Notes: generated from the sequence alone by a model not told the origin. A stretch of 17,687 bases of DNA from an uncultured Gammaproteobacteria bacterium (GCA_903921135.1 CAIXOY010000272.1:1-17687), one strand, 5' to 3'. Positions 1-7,735 are shown, counted from the stretch's first letter. Numbers and translations: made by a program.

Positions 1-538
1 CCACGGTATAGCCACCGTCCGGCAGCAGGCTCTTGCGGAAGGGCGTGTTCAGCTGCGTGGCAAAGCGGTGCACATCGAGAAACTCCCCGGTCAGGCCGGT
101 GAAACTGGGGCTGAAATGCGACATATAGGGCTTCAGCTGCGCGGGCGTGTCGCGCGCAGGATCCACTGAGGAAAGATAGAACGCCACCGGCCGACGCTGG
201 CCTTGCGCCGGCTTCAGGGCGTCCTGAACCTGTCGCAGCAACGAGAGCGTGGTCGGGCAAACGTCGGGGCAATGGGTGAACCCGAAGAACACCAGGCTCC
301 ACTTGTCCTGAAAGGCGCTGCCATCAAACGGGCGCCCCTCCTGATCGATCAATTGCGGCGCCTGGAACTGTCGCGGCGCCTCGAAAATCACGGCATTGCG
401 GGTGCTTAGCCAGCTGGGATCCAGTTGGGAGGGATTGACGAACTGGCGCACGAACAGCCCGAGCATGAGGGCGATTACGCCCGCGATCGCGAACGCGGTG
501 TACCGGATATTGCGTTTCTGTGCAGCGGATACAGCCAT
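1..538 (-). CDS. sco: SCO1/SenC family copper chaperone, C-terminus beyond window
   Basis: Membrane-anchored thioredoxin-fold copper chaperone that delivers copper to, or reduces, the CuA site of cytochrome oxidase subunit II on the periplasmic side. The first 179 residues are visible. One N-terminal membrane anchor lies at about residues 12-30, then the Sco signature CPDVC with C90 and C94, preceded by FFGFTHC. The sequence continues with YLSSVDPARDTP, typical of the fold. The conserved C-terminal histidine lies beyond the window edge and cannot be checked. The start ATG at 538 has a GAGG about ten bases upstream and follows ctaB by 12 bases, so it is probably the last visible gene of the SURF1-ctaB block. 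Family assignment is firm; the exact partner subunit is inferred from context. Confidence 0.93.
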   Translation of the reverse strand, partial: MAVSAAQKRNIRYTAFAIAGVIALMLGLFVRQFVNPSQLDPSWLSTRNAVIFEAPRQFQAPQLIDQEGRPFDGSAFQDKWSLVFFGFTHCPDVCPTTLSLLRQVQDALKPAQGQRRPVAFYLSSVDPARDTPAQLKPYMSHFSPSFTGLTGEFLDVHRFATQLNTPFRKSLLPDGGYTV

Positions 539-550
539 GCGCTGACAACC

Positions 551-1462
551 TCAGAAGGGATACGCGATCGAGAGGGGGTTGGGGAATATCCAATGGTCCA
601 CGAGCATGATCACGAACAGCGCCATCAGGTACACGATGGAATAGCGGAACGTTTCCATCGGCGCGCGGCGGTCTTTGCCGATCATCAGAAGAATCGCCCA
701 ATAGATGAACCCGCCCCCCAGCGCCAAGGCGCCCAGCAGATAGAGCGGGCCGCTCATGCCTGTGGCGAAAGGCAGGATGGTCGAGGCGAACATGAGCAGC
801 GTGTACAGCAGGATGTGCAGGGCGGTGTATTCGTTGCCGTGCGTCACCGGCAGCATGGGAATATCGACCTTGGCGTACTCCTCCCGACGGTGGATCGCGA
901 GCGCCCAGAAGTGCGGCGGCGTCCAGGCGAAGATGATCAGCACCAGCAGCAAGCCGTAGCCGTGGATGTCGTTGGTGACGGCGGTCCAGCCGAGCAGCGG
1001 TGGGGCCGCACCCGCGAGGCCGCCGATCACGATGTTCTGGGGCGTGGCACGCTTCAGGAAGTAGGTGTAAATGAACGCATAGCCGATCAGGGAAGCAAAG
1101 GTGAGCCAGGCAGTGAGCGCGTTCACCAGCAGGATCAGGATGACCATGCCCAGCAAACCGATCACAGCGGCGAAAACGACAGCCTGCCCTGTTCCGACGC
1201 GACCCTGGGCGATGGGGCGGTTGCGGGTGCGCGCCATGACGGCGTCGATGCGCTGGTCCACCACATGGTTGATTGCTGCCGCGGAGCCGGCACAGAGCGC
1301 GATCCCGAGATTGCCAAACAGGAGCACGTCCCATGGCACCAATCCTGGGGTAGCAAGGAACATCCCGACCACCGCGGTCAGGATCATCAGCAGCACTACC
1401 TTCGGCTTGCAGAGCTCCAGGTAGTCTCGCCAGCTTGCGCGGGCGTCTGCGATCAGTTCCAT
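551..1462 (-). CDS. ctaB: Protoheme IX farnesyltransferase (heme O synthase)
   Basis: Integral membrane UbiA-family prenyltransferase that adds a farnesyl group to heme B to give heme O, the precursor of heme A for the oxidase encoded upstream. The N-terminal ELCKPKVVLLMILTAVVGMF segment and the Asp-rich motif NHVVDQRIDAVMARTRNRP (metal-diphosphate binding) are diagnostic. Several hydrophobic helices follow, and the protein ends in PNPLSIAYPF. From this start it is 303 residues, normal for CtaB/CyoE. An in-frame ATG at 1495 would add 11 residues but has no visible ribosome binding site, whereas the ATG at 1462 has AGGA 11 bases upstream. It lies between the Sco-like gene and sco. The gene normally paired with it, ctaA, is not adjacent. 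Confidence 0.95.
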   Translation of the reverse strand: MELIADARASWRDYLELCKPKVVLLMILTAVVGMFLATPGLVPWDVLLFGNLGIALCAGSAAAINHVVDQRIDAVMARTRNRPIAQGRVGTGQAVVFAAVIGLLGMVILILLVNALTAWLTFASLIGYAFIYTYFLKRATPQNIVIGGLAGAAPPLLGWTAVTNDIHGYGLLLVLIIFAWTPPHFWALAIHRREEYAKVDIPMLPVTHGNEYTALHILLYTLLMFASTILPFATGMSGPLYLLGALALGGGFIYWAILLMIGKDRRAPMETFRYSIVYLMALFVIMLVDHWIFPNPLSIAYPF

Positions 1463-1513
1463 GGTGCCAGTGGTCCTCGGTTGGGGGAGCCGCATTGTAG
1501 CGGATTGCCGGGG

Positions 1514-2137
1514 CTAGTCCGGTGAATTGCGGAGCAGGAAACGCAGGTCGTCCGTAATGGCGCGACCAGGATGCGACGGCAGGTAATACATCATCACGAA
1601 GCCGCGTTTGTCGATCAGATAGATCGCGCCCGAGCTGAGCGGGTCGGGGTCTGAGGGGGCGTTGACGAGCAAGCTGCGCAATGCAGCCTCCGGAGCGCGC
1701 AGTACCGTGAGGCCTTGCTGTTCAGAGGCGAGCCAAGCGGCTGTATCGCCGGTGACGGTATCCGCGGTATCGAGGTAATAGCGCTTCACGCGCCCCTGGT
1801 CACGGCCCAGCGTGCGGTGTACCTGCCGGGCCAACACCAGGCGCTCCCGGCAGACACCACTGCAGTCGGCACCGCCAGCAACCACAATCCCCCAACTCGC
1901 GCCCTCAGAGGCATAGTTCCACGGAGCCCCCGCGGTGGTCTGCAGCGCAAGCTCATCGATCTGGCGGGCGGGCTGAAGCAGCACGCCCTTGTTGATGGTC
2001 GTTTTGGGAATACCGATGCCGGTCAGGTAGACCAGCGTCGCCAGCCCTACCGCCAGTACTGGCGCAAGGAACATCAGAGCCAGCTTGAGGCGTGGATGTG
2101 ACACCTGCGCGGGAACGCCGGGAGTGGGAGGATTCAT
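1514..2137 (-). CDS. Sco-like thioredoxin-fold protein of the cox cluster (CxxxC, no conserved His)
   Basis: A 207-residue protein with one membrane segment at about residues 18-40 and a periplasmic thioredoxin-like domain. It carries CSGVC (C92, C96), spaced like the CxxxC of Sco proteins, and near the C-terminus SSGAIYLIDKRG, which resembles the Sco segment around DHSxxIYLID. The Sco copper-ligand histidine appears replaced by serine (about S168), so copper binding as in Sco is doubtful and a thiol-redox role is possible. Position and size match the uncharacterised gene between SURF1 and the heme synthases in Pseudomonas (PA0111, from memory). The start at 2137 overlaps the SURF1 stop as ATGA, implying translational coupling. 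A longer upstream start at 2236 would lie wholly inside SURF1 and is unlikely. No established function is known to me. Confidence 0.82.
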   Translation of the reverse strand: MNPPTPGVPAQVSHPRLKLALMFLAPVLAVGLATLVYLTGIGIPKTTINKGVLLQPARQIDELALQTTAGAPWNYASEGASWGIVVAGGADCSGVCRERLVLARQVHRTLGRDQGRVKRYYLDTADTVTGDTAAWLASEQQGLTVLRAPEAALRSLLVNAPSDPDPLSSGAIYLIDKRGFVMMYYLPSHPGRAITDDLRFLLRNSPD

Positions 2138-2916
2138 GACTGCCTTGCCTTTTTTCGATGGGCCGCCAGCCAGGCCCGGATGTTGGTGCCGCCGGTTACG
2201 AACACGACGAGCAGTGCGATCGCCATCAGGAACCATTGCGCGGCATATGCCCGGTGACGATCGGGATCCATGTTGACCGTCGGCCAGTCAGCATGCGTTA
2301 CGCCCGGCTGCTCCGGATCAAGCCTGACCACGAACGGGAACGCCTCGATTCCCGCAAGACGCGCGAGGTCCGGCACGTTCACGGCCTGTACAACGGTGGG
2401 CCAGCTCGGGGTGGCATGGGTGTCAGGCAGCGCTGCCGAGGCGGGCACATGTATCCGACCCTGCAGGCGAAGATGCTCGCCGGGAGTCTCGAATGTCGGC
2501 AGTTCCTCCCGGGTAGCCGGGGCCTTGATCCATCCACGATTGACGATGACGGTGATTCCCTTCGCATCTCTGAAGGGCATCAGGAGTTCATATCCCACCC
2601 GCCCCTGCAAGATCCGGTTGTCCAGCAGGAAGGCGCGCTCGGCAAGGTAGCGGCCTTCGAGAAGCACGCGCTTGTCGTCAAGGCCGCTGCCTTCCGAAGC
2701 ATTCATCCTGTCGATGGAAACGGGAGAGGCCAGGCGGCGCGTTTCCGCGAGACGCAGGGCGTCCTCCTTTTCGACTGCGCGGGCCAATTGCCAGAAGCCC
2801 AGCGTTATCAGCAGTGGCAGGGAGACCATGACCAGTGCCGCAAAACGCAGGTTGCAGCGTAAACGCAGCGGGATTCGTTCCGATCCGGACGCTTCGGGCG
2901 GCTGCCTGACAGGCAT
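2134..2916 (-). CDS. SURF1 family cytochrome oxidase assembly protein
   Basis: Inner-membrane assembly factor that helps heme A insertion into subunit I of heme-copper oxidases (family knowledge). The 260-residue protein shows the expected hairpin layout: a first membrane helix at about 25-45 ending in GFWQLARA, a long periplasmic domain with RGWI (about 127-130), and a second helix at about 228-242 following HRAYAAQWF, the best conserved C-terminal motif. The start at 2916 has AAGGGGAG upstream. The gene begins the assembly block SURF1, Sco-like, ctaB, sco, downstream of the coxC terminator, so it needs its own promoter. I could not pick one out in the 41 bases separating it from the divergent DUF2909 gene, so it may lie inside that gene. 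Confidence 0.94.
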   Translation of the reverse strand: MPVRQPPEASGSERIPLRLRCNLRFAALVMVSLPLLITLGFWQLARAVEKEDALRLAETRRLASPVSIDRMNASEGSGLDDKRVLLEGRYLAERAFLLDNRILQGRVGYELLMPFRDAKGITVIVNRGWIKAPATREELPTFETPGEHLRLQGRIHVPASAALPDTHATPSWPTVVQAVNVPDLARLAGIEAFPFVVRLDPEQPGVTHADWPTVNMDPDRHRAYAAQWFLMAIALLVVFVTGGTNIRAWLAAHRKKARQS

Positions 2917-2957
2917 CGGTTACACTCCCCTTACAGCACTCTCAGGGAACGGGCGCC

Positions 2958-3215
2958 ATGTGGATCAAGCCAACGATCGTGATTCTGTTTGTGCTGCTGC
3001 TGATCAGCCTTGGCACCAGCTTCTTCTTTCTGATGAAGGACCAAGGGCGCACGAACCGGACGCTGCACGGATTGGGCGTGCGTGTGAGCCTTGCAGCGGC
3101 GTTGGTGGGAGTGATTGCCTACGGCTCCTACACCGGCCAGCTGCGATCTCATGCTCCCTGGACGGCTGCGATGGCAGCGAAACAGGCCCCTGCTCAGCCT
3201 GAGCCCAACCGCTGA
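2958..3215 (+). CDS. DUF2909 (twin transmembrane) small membrane protein
   Basis: An 85-residue protein with two hydrophobic helices (about 5-26 and 42-58) joined by a short polar loop containing KDQGRTNRTL, and a polar Ala/Pro-rich tail. Length and the loop/second-helix pattern (RTLxxRVxLA) match the DUF2909 family that sits between coxC and SURF1 in many gammaproteobacteria. It is the only plus-strand gene in the cox region, divergent from SURF1 and convergent with coxC. AGGGA precedes the ATG, and a TACACT at 2921 could be its -10 box, but no -35 is visible. A role in oxidase assembly or stability is suggested only by constant gene neighbourhood. Confidence 0.82.
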   Translation: MWIKPTIVILFVLLLISLGTSFFFLMKDQGRTNRTLHGLGVRVSLAAALVGVIAYGSYTGQLRSHAPWTAAMAAKQAPAQPEPNR

Positions 3216-3255
3216 GCTGTGGACTCAGGACTCTGCCGCGGACACCCTGATGCTC

Positions 3256-3283
3256 AAAAAGGCGCGGCCTCTTGAGCCGCGCC
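3256..3283 (-). terminator. Intrinsic terminator of the coxB-coxA-ctaG-coxC operon
   Basis: A perfect eight-base stem GGCGCGGC/GCCGCGCC with a seven-base loop begins eight bases past the coxC stop. Read on the minus strand it is followed by TTTTT (plus-strand A run at 3256-3260). The plus-strand side lacks a T run, so it should act mainly on the cox transcript. Confidence 0.85.
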
Positions 3284-3291
3284 GTTCCTGC

Positions 3292-4227
3292 TCAGAGGAT
3301 GTAAACGAAGAGGAACAGGCAGATCCAGACTACGTCCACGAAGTGCCAGTACCAGGACGCCGCCTCGAAACCGAAGTGATCGTCCGGCGTGAAATGGCCT
3401 TTGGTAGTCGCCCGGAAAAACATTACCGTCAACATCACCGCCCCCAGGCACACGTGGAAACCGTGAAAGCCCGTGAGCAGGAAGAACGTGGAGCCGTAGA
3501 TACCCGAGGCGAGCGTCAACCCGAGTTCGGTGTAGGCGTGGTGATATTCATACGCCTGAAAGCCGACGAAGATGAAACCGAGTGCCAGCGTGATCATGAG
3601 CCAGAGAGTCAGCGCGCTGCGCTTGCCGGCCTTGAGCGCCGTGTGGGCAAAGTGCACCGTGACGCTCGATGCTACAAGCAGGGCGGTGTTCAGCAGGGGA
3701 ATACCCGACCACGCCACCACCTCTTGCGGCCCCTGAAATGCGCCCGTGCTGATCTGTTGACCACCGGCGGTAGCGAGGGCCTGACTCGGGGTGGTCATCA
3801 GCGGCCACGATGCCTGGAAACCAGACCAGATTTCGTTCGCGAGGCCTTTATCGCCCTCGCCACCCAACCACGGCACCGCGAGAAGGCGCACATAGGCGAG
3901 CGCAAAGAAGAACGCGAAGAAGAACATCACTTCCGAGAAAATGAACCACTGCATGCCCATCACGTAGGAACGCTTGAGCTGCGGGCTGTTCAGCCCGGCC
4001 ATGTTCTCGCGGATGGTGGCAGCGAACCACTGCCAGAGGACAAAAATGAAAAAGGCGAATCCGACCGGCATAAGCCAGGACATCCCGCCGGTGCCAAGTT
4101 TGTGGTGCACCAGCGTGTTGGCCAAGCCGAGGATGAAGCAGCCAAGGCCCAGCGTCGCGAAGACGGGCAGCTTGCTGCTCTCGGGGACGTAATAGGTCTG
4201 GTGACCACCCGAGGATCCGTGTGCCAT
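3292..4227 (-). CDS. coxC: Cytochrome c oxidase subunit III
   Basis: Seven-helix integral membrane subunit of the aa3 oxidase; it supports proton uptake and stability of subunit I. The 311-residue protein has family features throughout: MGMQWFIFSEVMFFFAFF, an expanded loop with WPLMTTP, LNTALLVASSVTVHFAH, the GFHGFHVCLG helix, and the C-terminal FGFEAASWYWHFVDVVWICL containing the conserved SWYWHFVDVVW motif. The start ATG at 4227 has GGGAG nine bases upstream. It is the last gene of the structural block, 54 bases after ctaG, and is followed by the terminator. Confidence 0.97.
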   Translation of the reverse strand: MAHGSSGGHQTYYVPESSKLPVFATLGLGCFILGLANTLVHHKLGTGGMSWLMPVGFAFFIFVLWQWFAATIRENMAGLNSPQLKRSYVMGMQWFIFSEVMFFFAFFFALAYVRLLAVPWLGGEGDKGLANEIWSGFQASWPLMTTPSQALATAGGQQISTGAFQGPQEVVAWSGIPLLNTALLVASSVTVHFAHTALKAGKRSALTLWLMITLALGFIFVGFQAYEYHHAYTELGLTLASGIYGSTFFLLTGFHGFHVCLGAVMLTVMFFRATTKGHFTPDDHFGFEAASWYWHFVDVVWICLFLFVYIL

Positions 4228-4281
4228 GTGTTGTGTCTCCCTTGCTCTGCTGGCCCGCTGTGCGGCCGCCTGTTGTGGTGC

Positions 4282-4848
4282 TCAGTTCGCCGCGCCGACA
4301 CGTTTGTCGGCAGTGGCAACGCTACCCGTTACATCGAAAAGCGTGTACGAGAGCGTGATGGTGCGTATGTCGTCCGGCAGCGCCTGATCAATGACGAACT
4401 GCAGGGGCATGTCTCGCTCATCCCCAGCATTCAACGGTTGCTGACGGAAGCAGAAACACTCGGTCTTGTGCAGGAAAGGCGCTGCCTCCGGCGGCGAGAC
4501 GCTCGGAATTGCCTGCGCCACCATCGTGCGATGAGCGGGGTTGCGCACGTAATAGGACGTGTTGGCAATCGAGCCCGGGTTCACGCGCATCTCGAACTGC
4601 TGCGGGCGGAAGTCCCAGGACATACCACCGTCGTTGTTGGCGAGGAACTGTATGGTGACAGTACGCGTGACATCCGCAGCCGAGGAACCGGGCGTGATCT
4701 GCGCCTGCGTGTTGATGGTCTCACGGCTGACGCCGAGAACTTTGCACATCACATCGTAGATCGGCACCAGCGCAAAGCCGAAGCCGAACATGCCCACGGC
4801 AACCGCACCCAGGCGCAGGGCGATGTTGCGTGTCGAGGACGTGGGCAT
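4282..4848 (-). CDS. ctaG: Cytochrome c oxidase assembly protein CtaG/Cox11 (CuB delivery)
   Basis: Single-helix membrane protein with a periplasmic copper-binding domain that supplies copper to the CuB centre of subunit I. It is 188 residues, usual for Cox11/CtaG. A membrane helix lies at about 10-30, followed by IYDVMC with C35. The copper motif CFCF has C131 and C133, after HKTE and before LNAGDERDMPLQFVID, all characteristic. The ATG at 4848 has AGAGG seven bases upstream and lies 16 bases after the coxA stop. A longer in-frame start at 4944 would reach into coxA and lacks family-like sequence, so it is rejected. Its position between coxA and coxC is standard for this operon type. Confidence 0.96.
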   Translation of the reverse strand: MPTSSTRNIALRLGAVAVGMFGFGFALVPIYDVMCKVLGVSRETINTQAQITPGSSAADVTRTVTIQFLANNDGGMSWDFRPQQFEMRVNPGSIANTSYYVRNPAHRTMVAQAIPSVSPPEAAPFLHKTECFCFRQQPLNAGDERDMPLQFVIDQALPDDIRTITLSYTLFDVTGSVATADKRVGAAN

Positions 4849-4864
4849 GGCGAGCCTCTTTCCT

Positions 4865-6424
4865 TTACCGGACCTGTGGCGGTACGGAGAAGGTGTGGTA
4901 GGGCGCCGGCGAGGCAACCGTCCACTCCAGTCCGTTCGCGCCATCCCAGACCTGATCGGTGGCTTTCTTGCCGCCTTTGATGCACTTGATCACCACAGCC
5001 ACGAAGATCAGCTGCGAGAAGCCCGTGATGAAGGCGCCGATCGTGGACAGCATGTTGTAGTCGGCAAACTGCAGCGCGTAGTCCGGGATGCGGCGCGGCA
5101 TGCCTGCCAGGCCCACGAAGTGCATCGGGAAGAACGCCGTGTTCACACCGATGAACGTCATCCAGAAGTGCGTCTTGGCCAGCGTCTCGTCGTACATGTA
5201 ACCGGTCCACTTCGGCAGCCAGTAATAGACGCCGCAGTAGATCGCGAACAGAGCACCCTGAACCAGCACGTAGTGGAAGTGCGCCACCACGAAGTAGGTG
5301 TCGTGGTACTGGAAGTCGAGCGGTGCCAGCGAAAGCATCAGGCCGGACAGTCCGCCGATCGTGAACAGGATGATAAACGCGATCGCGAAGAGCATCGGCG
5401 TCTCGAAGGTCATCGAGCCCCTGAACATGGTCGTCACCCAGTTGAACACCTTCACGCCCGTGGGCACGGCGATCAGCATGGTGGCGTACATGAAGAAGAG
5501 CTCGCCGGCGATCGGCATGCCCACCGTGTACATGTGGTGCGCCCACACGATGAAGCTCAGGAACGCGATCGACGCGGTGGCGTACACCATGGAGCTGTAA
5601 CCGAACAGCGGCTTGCGGGCGAAGGTGGGGAGCACCTCGCTCACGACGCCGAAGGCCGGCAGGATCATGATGTACACCTCGGGGTGACCGAAGAACCAGA
5701 ACACGTGCTGGAACAGCACGGGGTCACCGCCACCGGCGGCGCTGAAGAAGCTGGTGCCGAAGTGGATGTCGAAGAGCATCATCGTGACCACGCCGGCCAG
5801 TACGGGCATGACCGCGATCAGCAGGAACGCCGTGATGAACCAGGTCCAGACGAACATCGGCATCTTCATGTACGTCATGCCCGGGGCACGGAGGTTCATG
5901 ATGGTGGCGATGATGTTGATGGAGCCCATGATGGAAGACATTCCCATCAGGTGCACCGCGAAGATGAAGTAGGTCACCGAGGGAGGCGCATAGGTGGTGG
6001 ACAAGGGCGCGTAGAAGGTCCAGCCGAAGTTCGGTGCACCACCATCCATCAGCAGTGTGCATGCCAGCATGGTGAAGGCGAACGGCAGGATCCAGAAGCT
6101 CCAGTTGTTCATCCGCGGCAGCGCCATGTCGGGCGCTCCGATCATCATCGGGATCATCCAGTTCGCCAGACCCACCCACGCAGGCATGATCGCGCCGAAC
6201 ACCATGACGAGACCGTGCATGGTGGTCATCTGGTTGAAGAATTCCGGTTGGACGATCTGGAGTCCTGGCTGGAACAGCTCGGAGCGGATCACAAGTGCGA
6301 AGGTTCCGCCCAGCAGGAACATCGCAAAGCTGAACCACAGGTACATCGAGCCGATGTCCTTGTGGTTGGTGGTGAACAGCCAGCGCGTCAGGCCCTTCGC
6401 AGGTCCGTGATGATCTGCACCCAT
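4865..6424 (-). CDS. coxA: Cytochrome c oxidase subunit I (A-type heme-copper oxidase)
   Basis: Catalytic subunit that reduces O2 to water and pumps protons. The 519 residues show all expected ligands: H70 (TMHGLVMVFG, heme a), H247 with E249 and Y251 in WFFGHPEVYIM (CuB, D-channel glutamate, cross-linked tyrosine), H296/H297 (WAHHMYTVG, CuB), and H382 and H384 (YFVVAHFHYVL, heme a3 and heme a). D99 in GAPDMALPRMNN and K325 in PTGVKVFNW fit the D- and K-channel entries of A1-type enzymes. The start has GGGGAGT upstream and follows coxB by 15 bases. The ligand set alone does not separate heme A from heme O use, which matters because ctaA is missing nearby. Confidence 0.99.
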   Translation of the reverse strand: MGADHHGPAKGLTRWLFTTNHKDIGSMYLWFSFAMFLLGGTFALVIRSELFQPGLQIVQPEFFNQMTTMHGLVMVFGAIMPAWVGLANWMIPMMIGAPDMALPRMNNWSFWILPFAFTMLACTLLMDGGAPNFGWTFYAPLSTTYAPPSVTYFIFAVHLMGMSSIMGSINIIATIMNLRAPGMTYMKMPMFVWTWFITAFLLIAVMPVLAGVVTMMLFDIHFGTSFFSAAGGGDPVLFQHVFWFFGHPEVYIMILPAFGVVSEVLPTFARKPLFGYSSMVYATASIAFLSFIVWAHHMYTVGMPIAGELFFMYATMLIAVPTGVKVFNWVTTMFRGSMTFETPMLFAIAFIILFTIGGLSGLMLSLAPLDFQYHDTYFVVAHFHYVLVQGALFAIYCGVYYWLPKWTGYMYDETLAKTHFWMTFIGVNTAFFPMHFVGLAGMPRRIPDYALQFADYNMLSTIGAFITGFSQLIFVAVVIKCIKGGKKATDQVWDGANGLEWTVASPAPYHTFSVPPQVR

Positions 6425-6439
6425 GGTGTTACTCCCCGT

Positions 6440-7594
6440 TCACTTGCCTTTCTTGAAATTTGCGACGTCGATGGGCTGCAGCATGTCGCCCACGTTGTTG
6501 CCCCATGCATTCCGCTCGTAGGTGATCACGGCGGCCATATCCACTTCGCTCAACTGGGCGCCGAAGGCGGCCATTGCCGTGCCGGCCTTGCCGTGCACCA
6601 CGATATCGAGGTGGCCTTCCATCGGGCCCATGGCGAGAGCGCTGCCCTTGAGCGCCGGGAACGCGCCAGCGATGCCCTCACCGTTCGGCTGGTGGCAGGA
6701 GGCACACGCTTTCTCGTAGACGCCCTTGCCGCGCTCCATGGTCTGCTCCATGGTGAAGGACTGGGACATCAGCTCGCGGTCCTTGGCAGCCTCTTCCTTG
6801 CGGGTGGCGAGCCAGCTGTCGAATTCGTCCTGCGGGAGGACACGCACGACGATGGGCATGAAGCCGTGGTCCTTGCCGCAGAGTTCCGTGCATTGCCCGC
6901 GGTAGACGCCCGGCTCCGGCACCATCGTCCAGGTCTCGTTCACGAAGCCCGGGATCGCGTCTCTCTTCACGGAGAAATCCGGCATCCACCACGAGTGGAT
7001 GACATCTGCTGCGGTGACAAGAAACCGGACTTTCTGTCCAGCGGGAATCACCAAGGGTTCGTCGACGTCCAGGAGGTAGTTCTCACCCTTGGGCGCGAGG
7101 TTGTTGATCTCGTCACGATGGGTGCGCAGGCTCGAGAAAAACTCCACGCCTTCCTTCGGGTAGGAGTACTTCCACTTCCACTGGTAGCCGGTGATGCGCA
7201 CGTCGAGCGCTGCGTCGTCAGCGTCGTAGATGTCGGTGAGGACCTTCGTAGCAGGGATCGCCATGAAAAGCAGGATGACGAACGGCGCCACAGTCCAGGC
7301 GATCTCGAGTTTGGTACTCTCGTGGAAGTGCGAGGCAACTGCCCCCCGCGATTTGCGGTGGGCGAAGATCGAGTAGAACATCACGCCGAAGACCACCACA
7401 CCGATGGCCACGCAGATCCACAACGACAACATGTGCAGGTCGTAGACGCGATGGCTGACATCAGTCACGCCGATGCGCATGTTCTCATCAGAACGGGCGG
7501 CCTGTTCGGCAAGGGCCGCTGCCGACTGCATGAAGAGGGCAGCGGTGGCGATGGCACCGGCCATGAGGCGGCGTCGATGTTGGGCTCGCAGCAT
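6440..7594 (-). CDS. coxB: Cytochrome c oxidase subunit II with fused C-terminal cytochrome c domain
   Basis: Periplasm-facing electron-entry subunit. From the N-terminus: a signal peptide with probable cleavage near residue 29 (AAALAE), two membrane helices at about 55-76 and 97-115, then the cupredoxin domain with the complete CuA set H200, C235, E237, C239, H243 and M246 in GQCTELCGKDHGFM. A linker rich in charged residues (about 256-285) leads to a c-type cytochrome domain with CASCH (C297, C300, H301) and a probable axial methionine at M341 (GTAMAAF). At 384 residues it is longer than a plain subunit II and is of the caa3-like type, also seen in Pseudomonas coxB. It is the first gene of the structural operon, about 75 bases downstream of the predicted promoter start. 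Confidence 0.98.
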   Translation of the reverse strand: MLRAQHRRRLMAGAIATAALFMQSAAALAEQAARSDENMRIGVTDVSHRVYDLHMLSLWICVAIGVVVFGVMFYSIFAHRKSRGAVASHFHESTKLEIAWTVAPFVILLFMAIPATKVLTDIYDADDAALDVRITGYQWKWKYSYPKEGVEFFSSLRTHRDEINNLAPKGENYLLDVDEPLVIPAGQKVRFLVTAADVIHSWWMPDFSVKRDAIPGFVNETWTMVPEPGVYRGQCTELCGKDHGFMPIVVRVLPQDEFDSWLATRKEEAAKDRELMSQSFTMEQTMERGKGVYEKACASCHQPNGEGIAGAFPALKGSALAMGPMEGHLDIVVHGKAGTAMAAFGAQLSEVDMAAVITYERNAWGNNVGDMLQPIDVANFKKGK

Positions 7595-7676
7595 GTCTCC
7601 AAAACTCCGGTCTGGTTGACACCGCTTCCCGCGGCGGGGGGCACAACGCTTGCTGCGGGCGCAACAAGGCGGGCGA

Positions 7677-7685
7677 AGTATAACA
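7677..7685 (-). promoter_or_regulatory. Extended -10 promoter of the cox operon
   Basis: On the minus strand the sequence reads TGTTATACT, an extended -10 element (TG-n-TATACT). Transcription would start near 7670, leaving a GC-rich leader of about 75 bases before coxB. At 17-base spacing the -35 hexamer would be TGTCGC, a poor match, which suggests dependence on an activator or on the extended -10. Confidence 0.6.
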
Positions 7686-7698
7686 ACGGTTTTGGAAG

Positions 7699-7715
7699 TG
7701 CGACACCTTGTCGCA
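7699..7715. promoter_or_regulatory. Palindrome TGCGACA-CCT-TGTCGCA over the cox -35 region
   Basis: A perfect inverted repeat with seven-base arms and a three-base centre, covering about -29 to -45 of the predicted cox promoter. It contains GCGAC-N5-GTCGC. Inverted GCGNC/GNCGC half-sites with variable spacing are the recognition pattern described for the RegA/PrrA/RoxR redox response regulators. Identity of the regulator is inferred; no regulator gene is in the window. Confidence 0.5.
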
Positions 7716-7735
7716 GATCAAACCGAACCTTCTCG

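Noticed and set aside
3115..4980. A 621-codon plus-strand open frame opposite coxC and ctaG
   Set aside because: Low-complexity charged sequence antisense to two well supported genes. It also overlaps the end of the DUF2909 gene in another frame.
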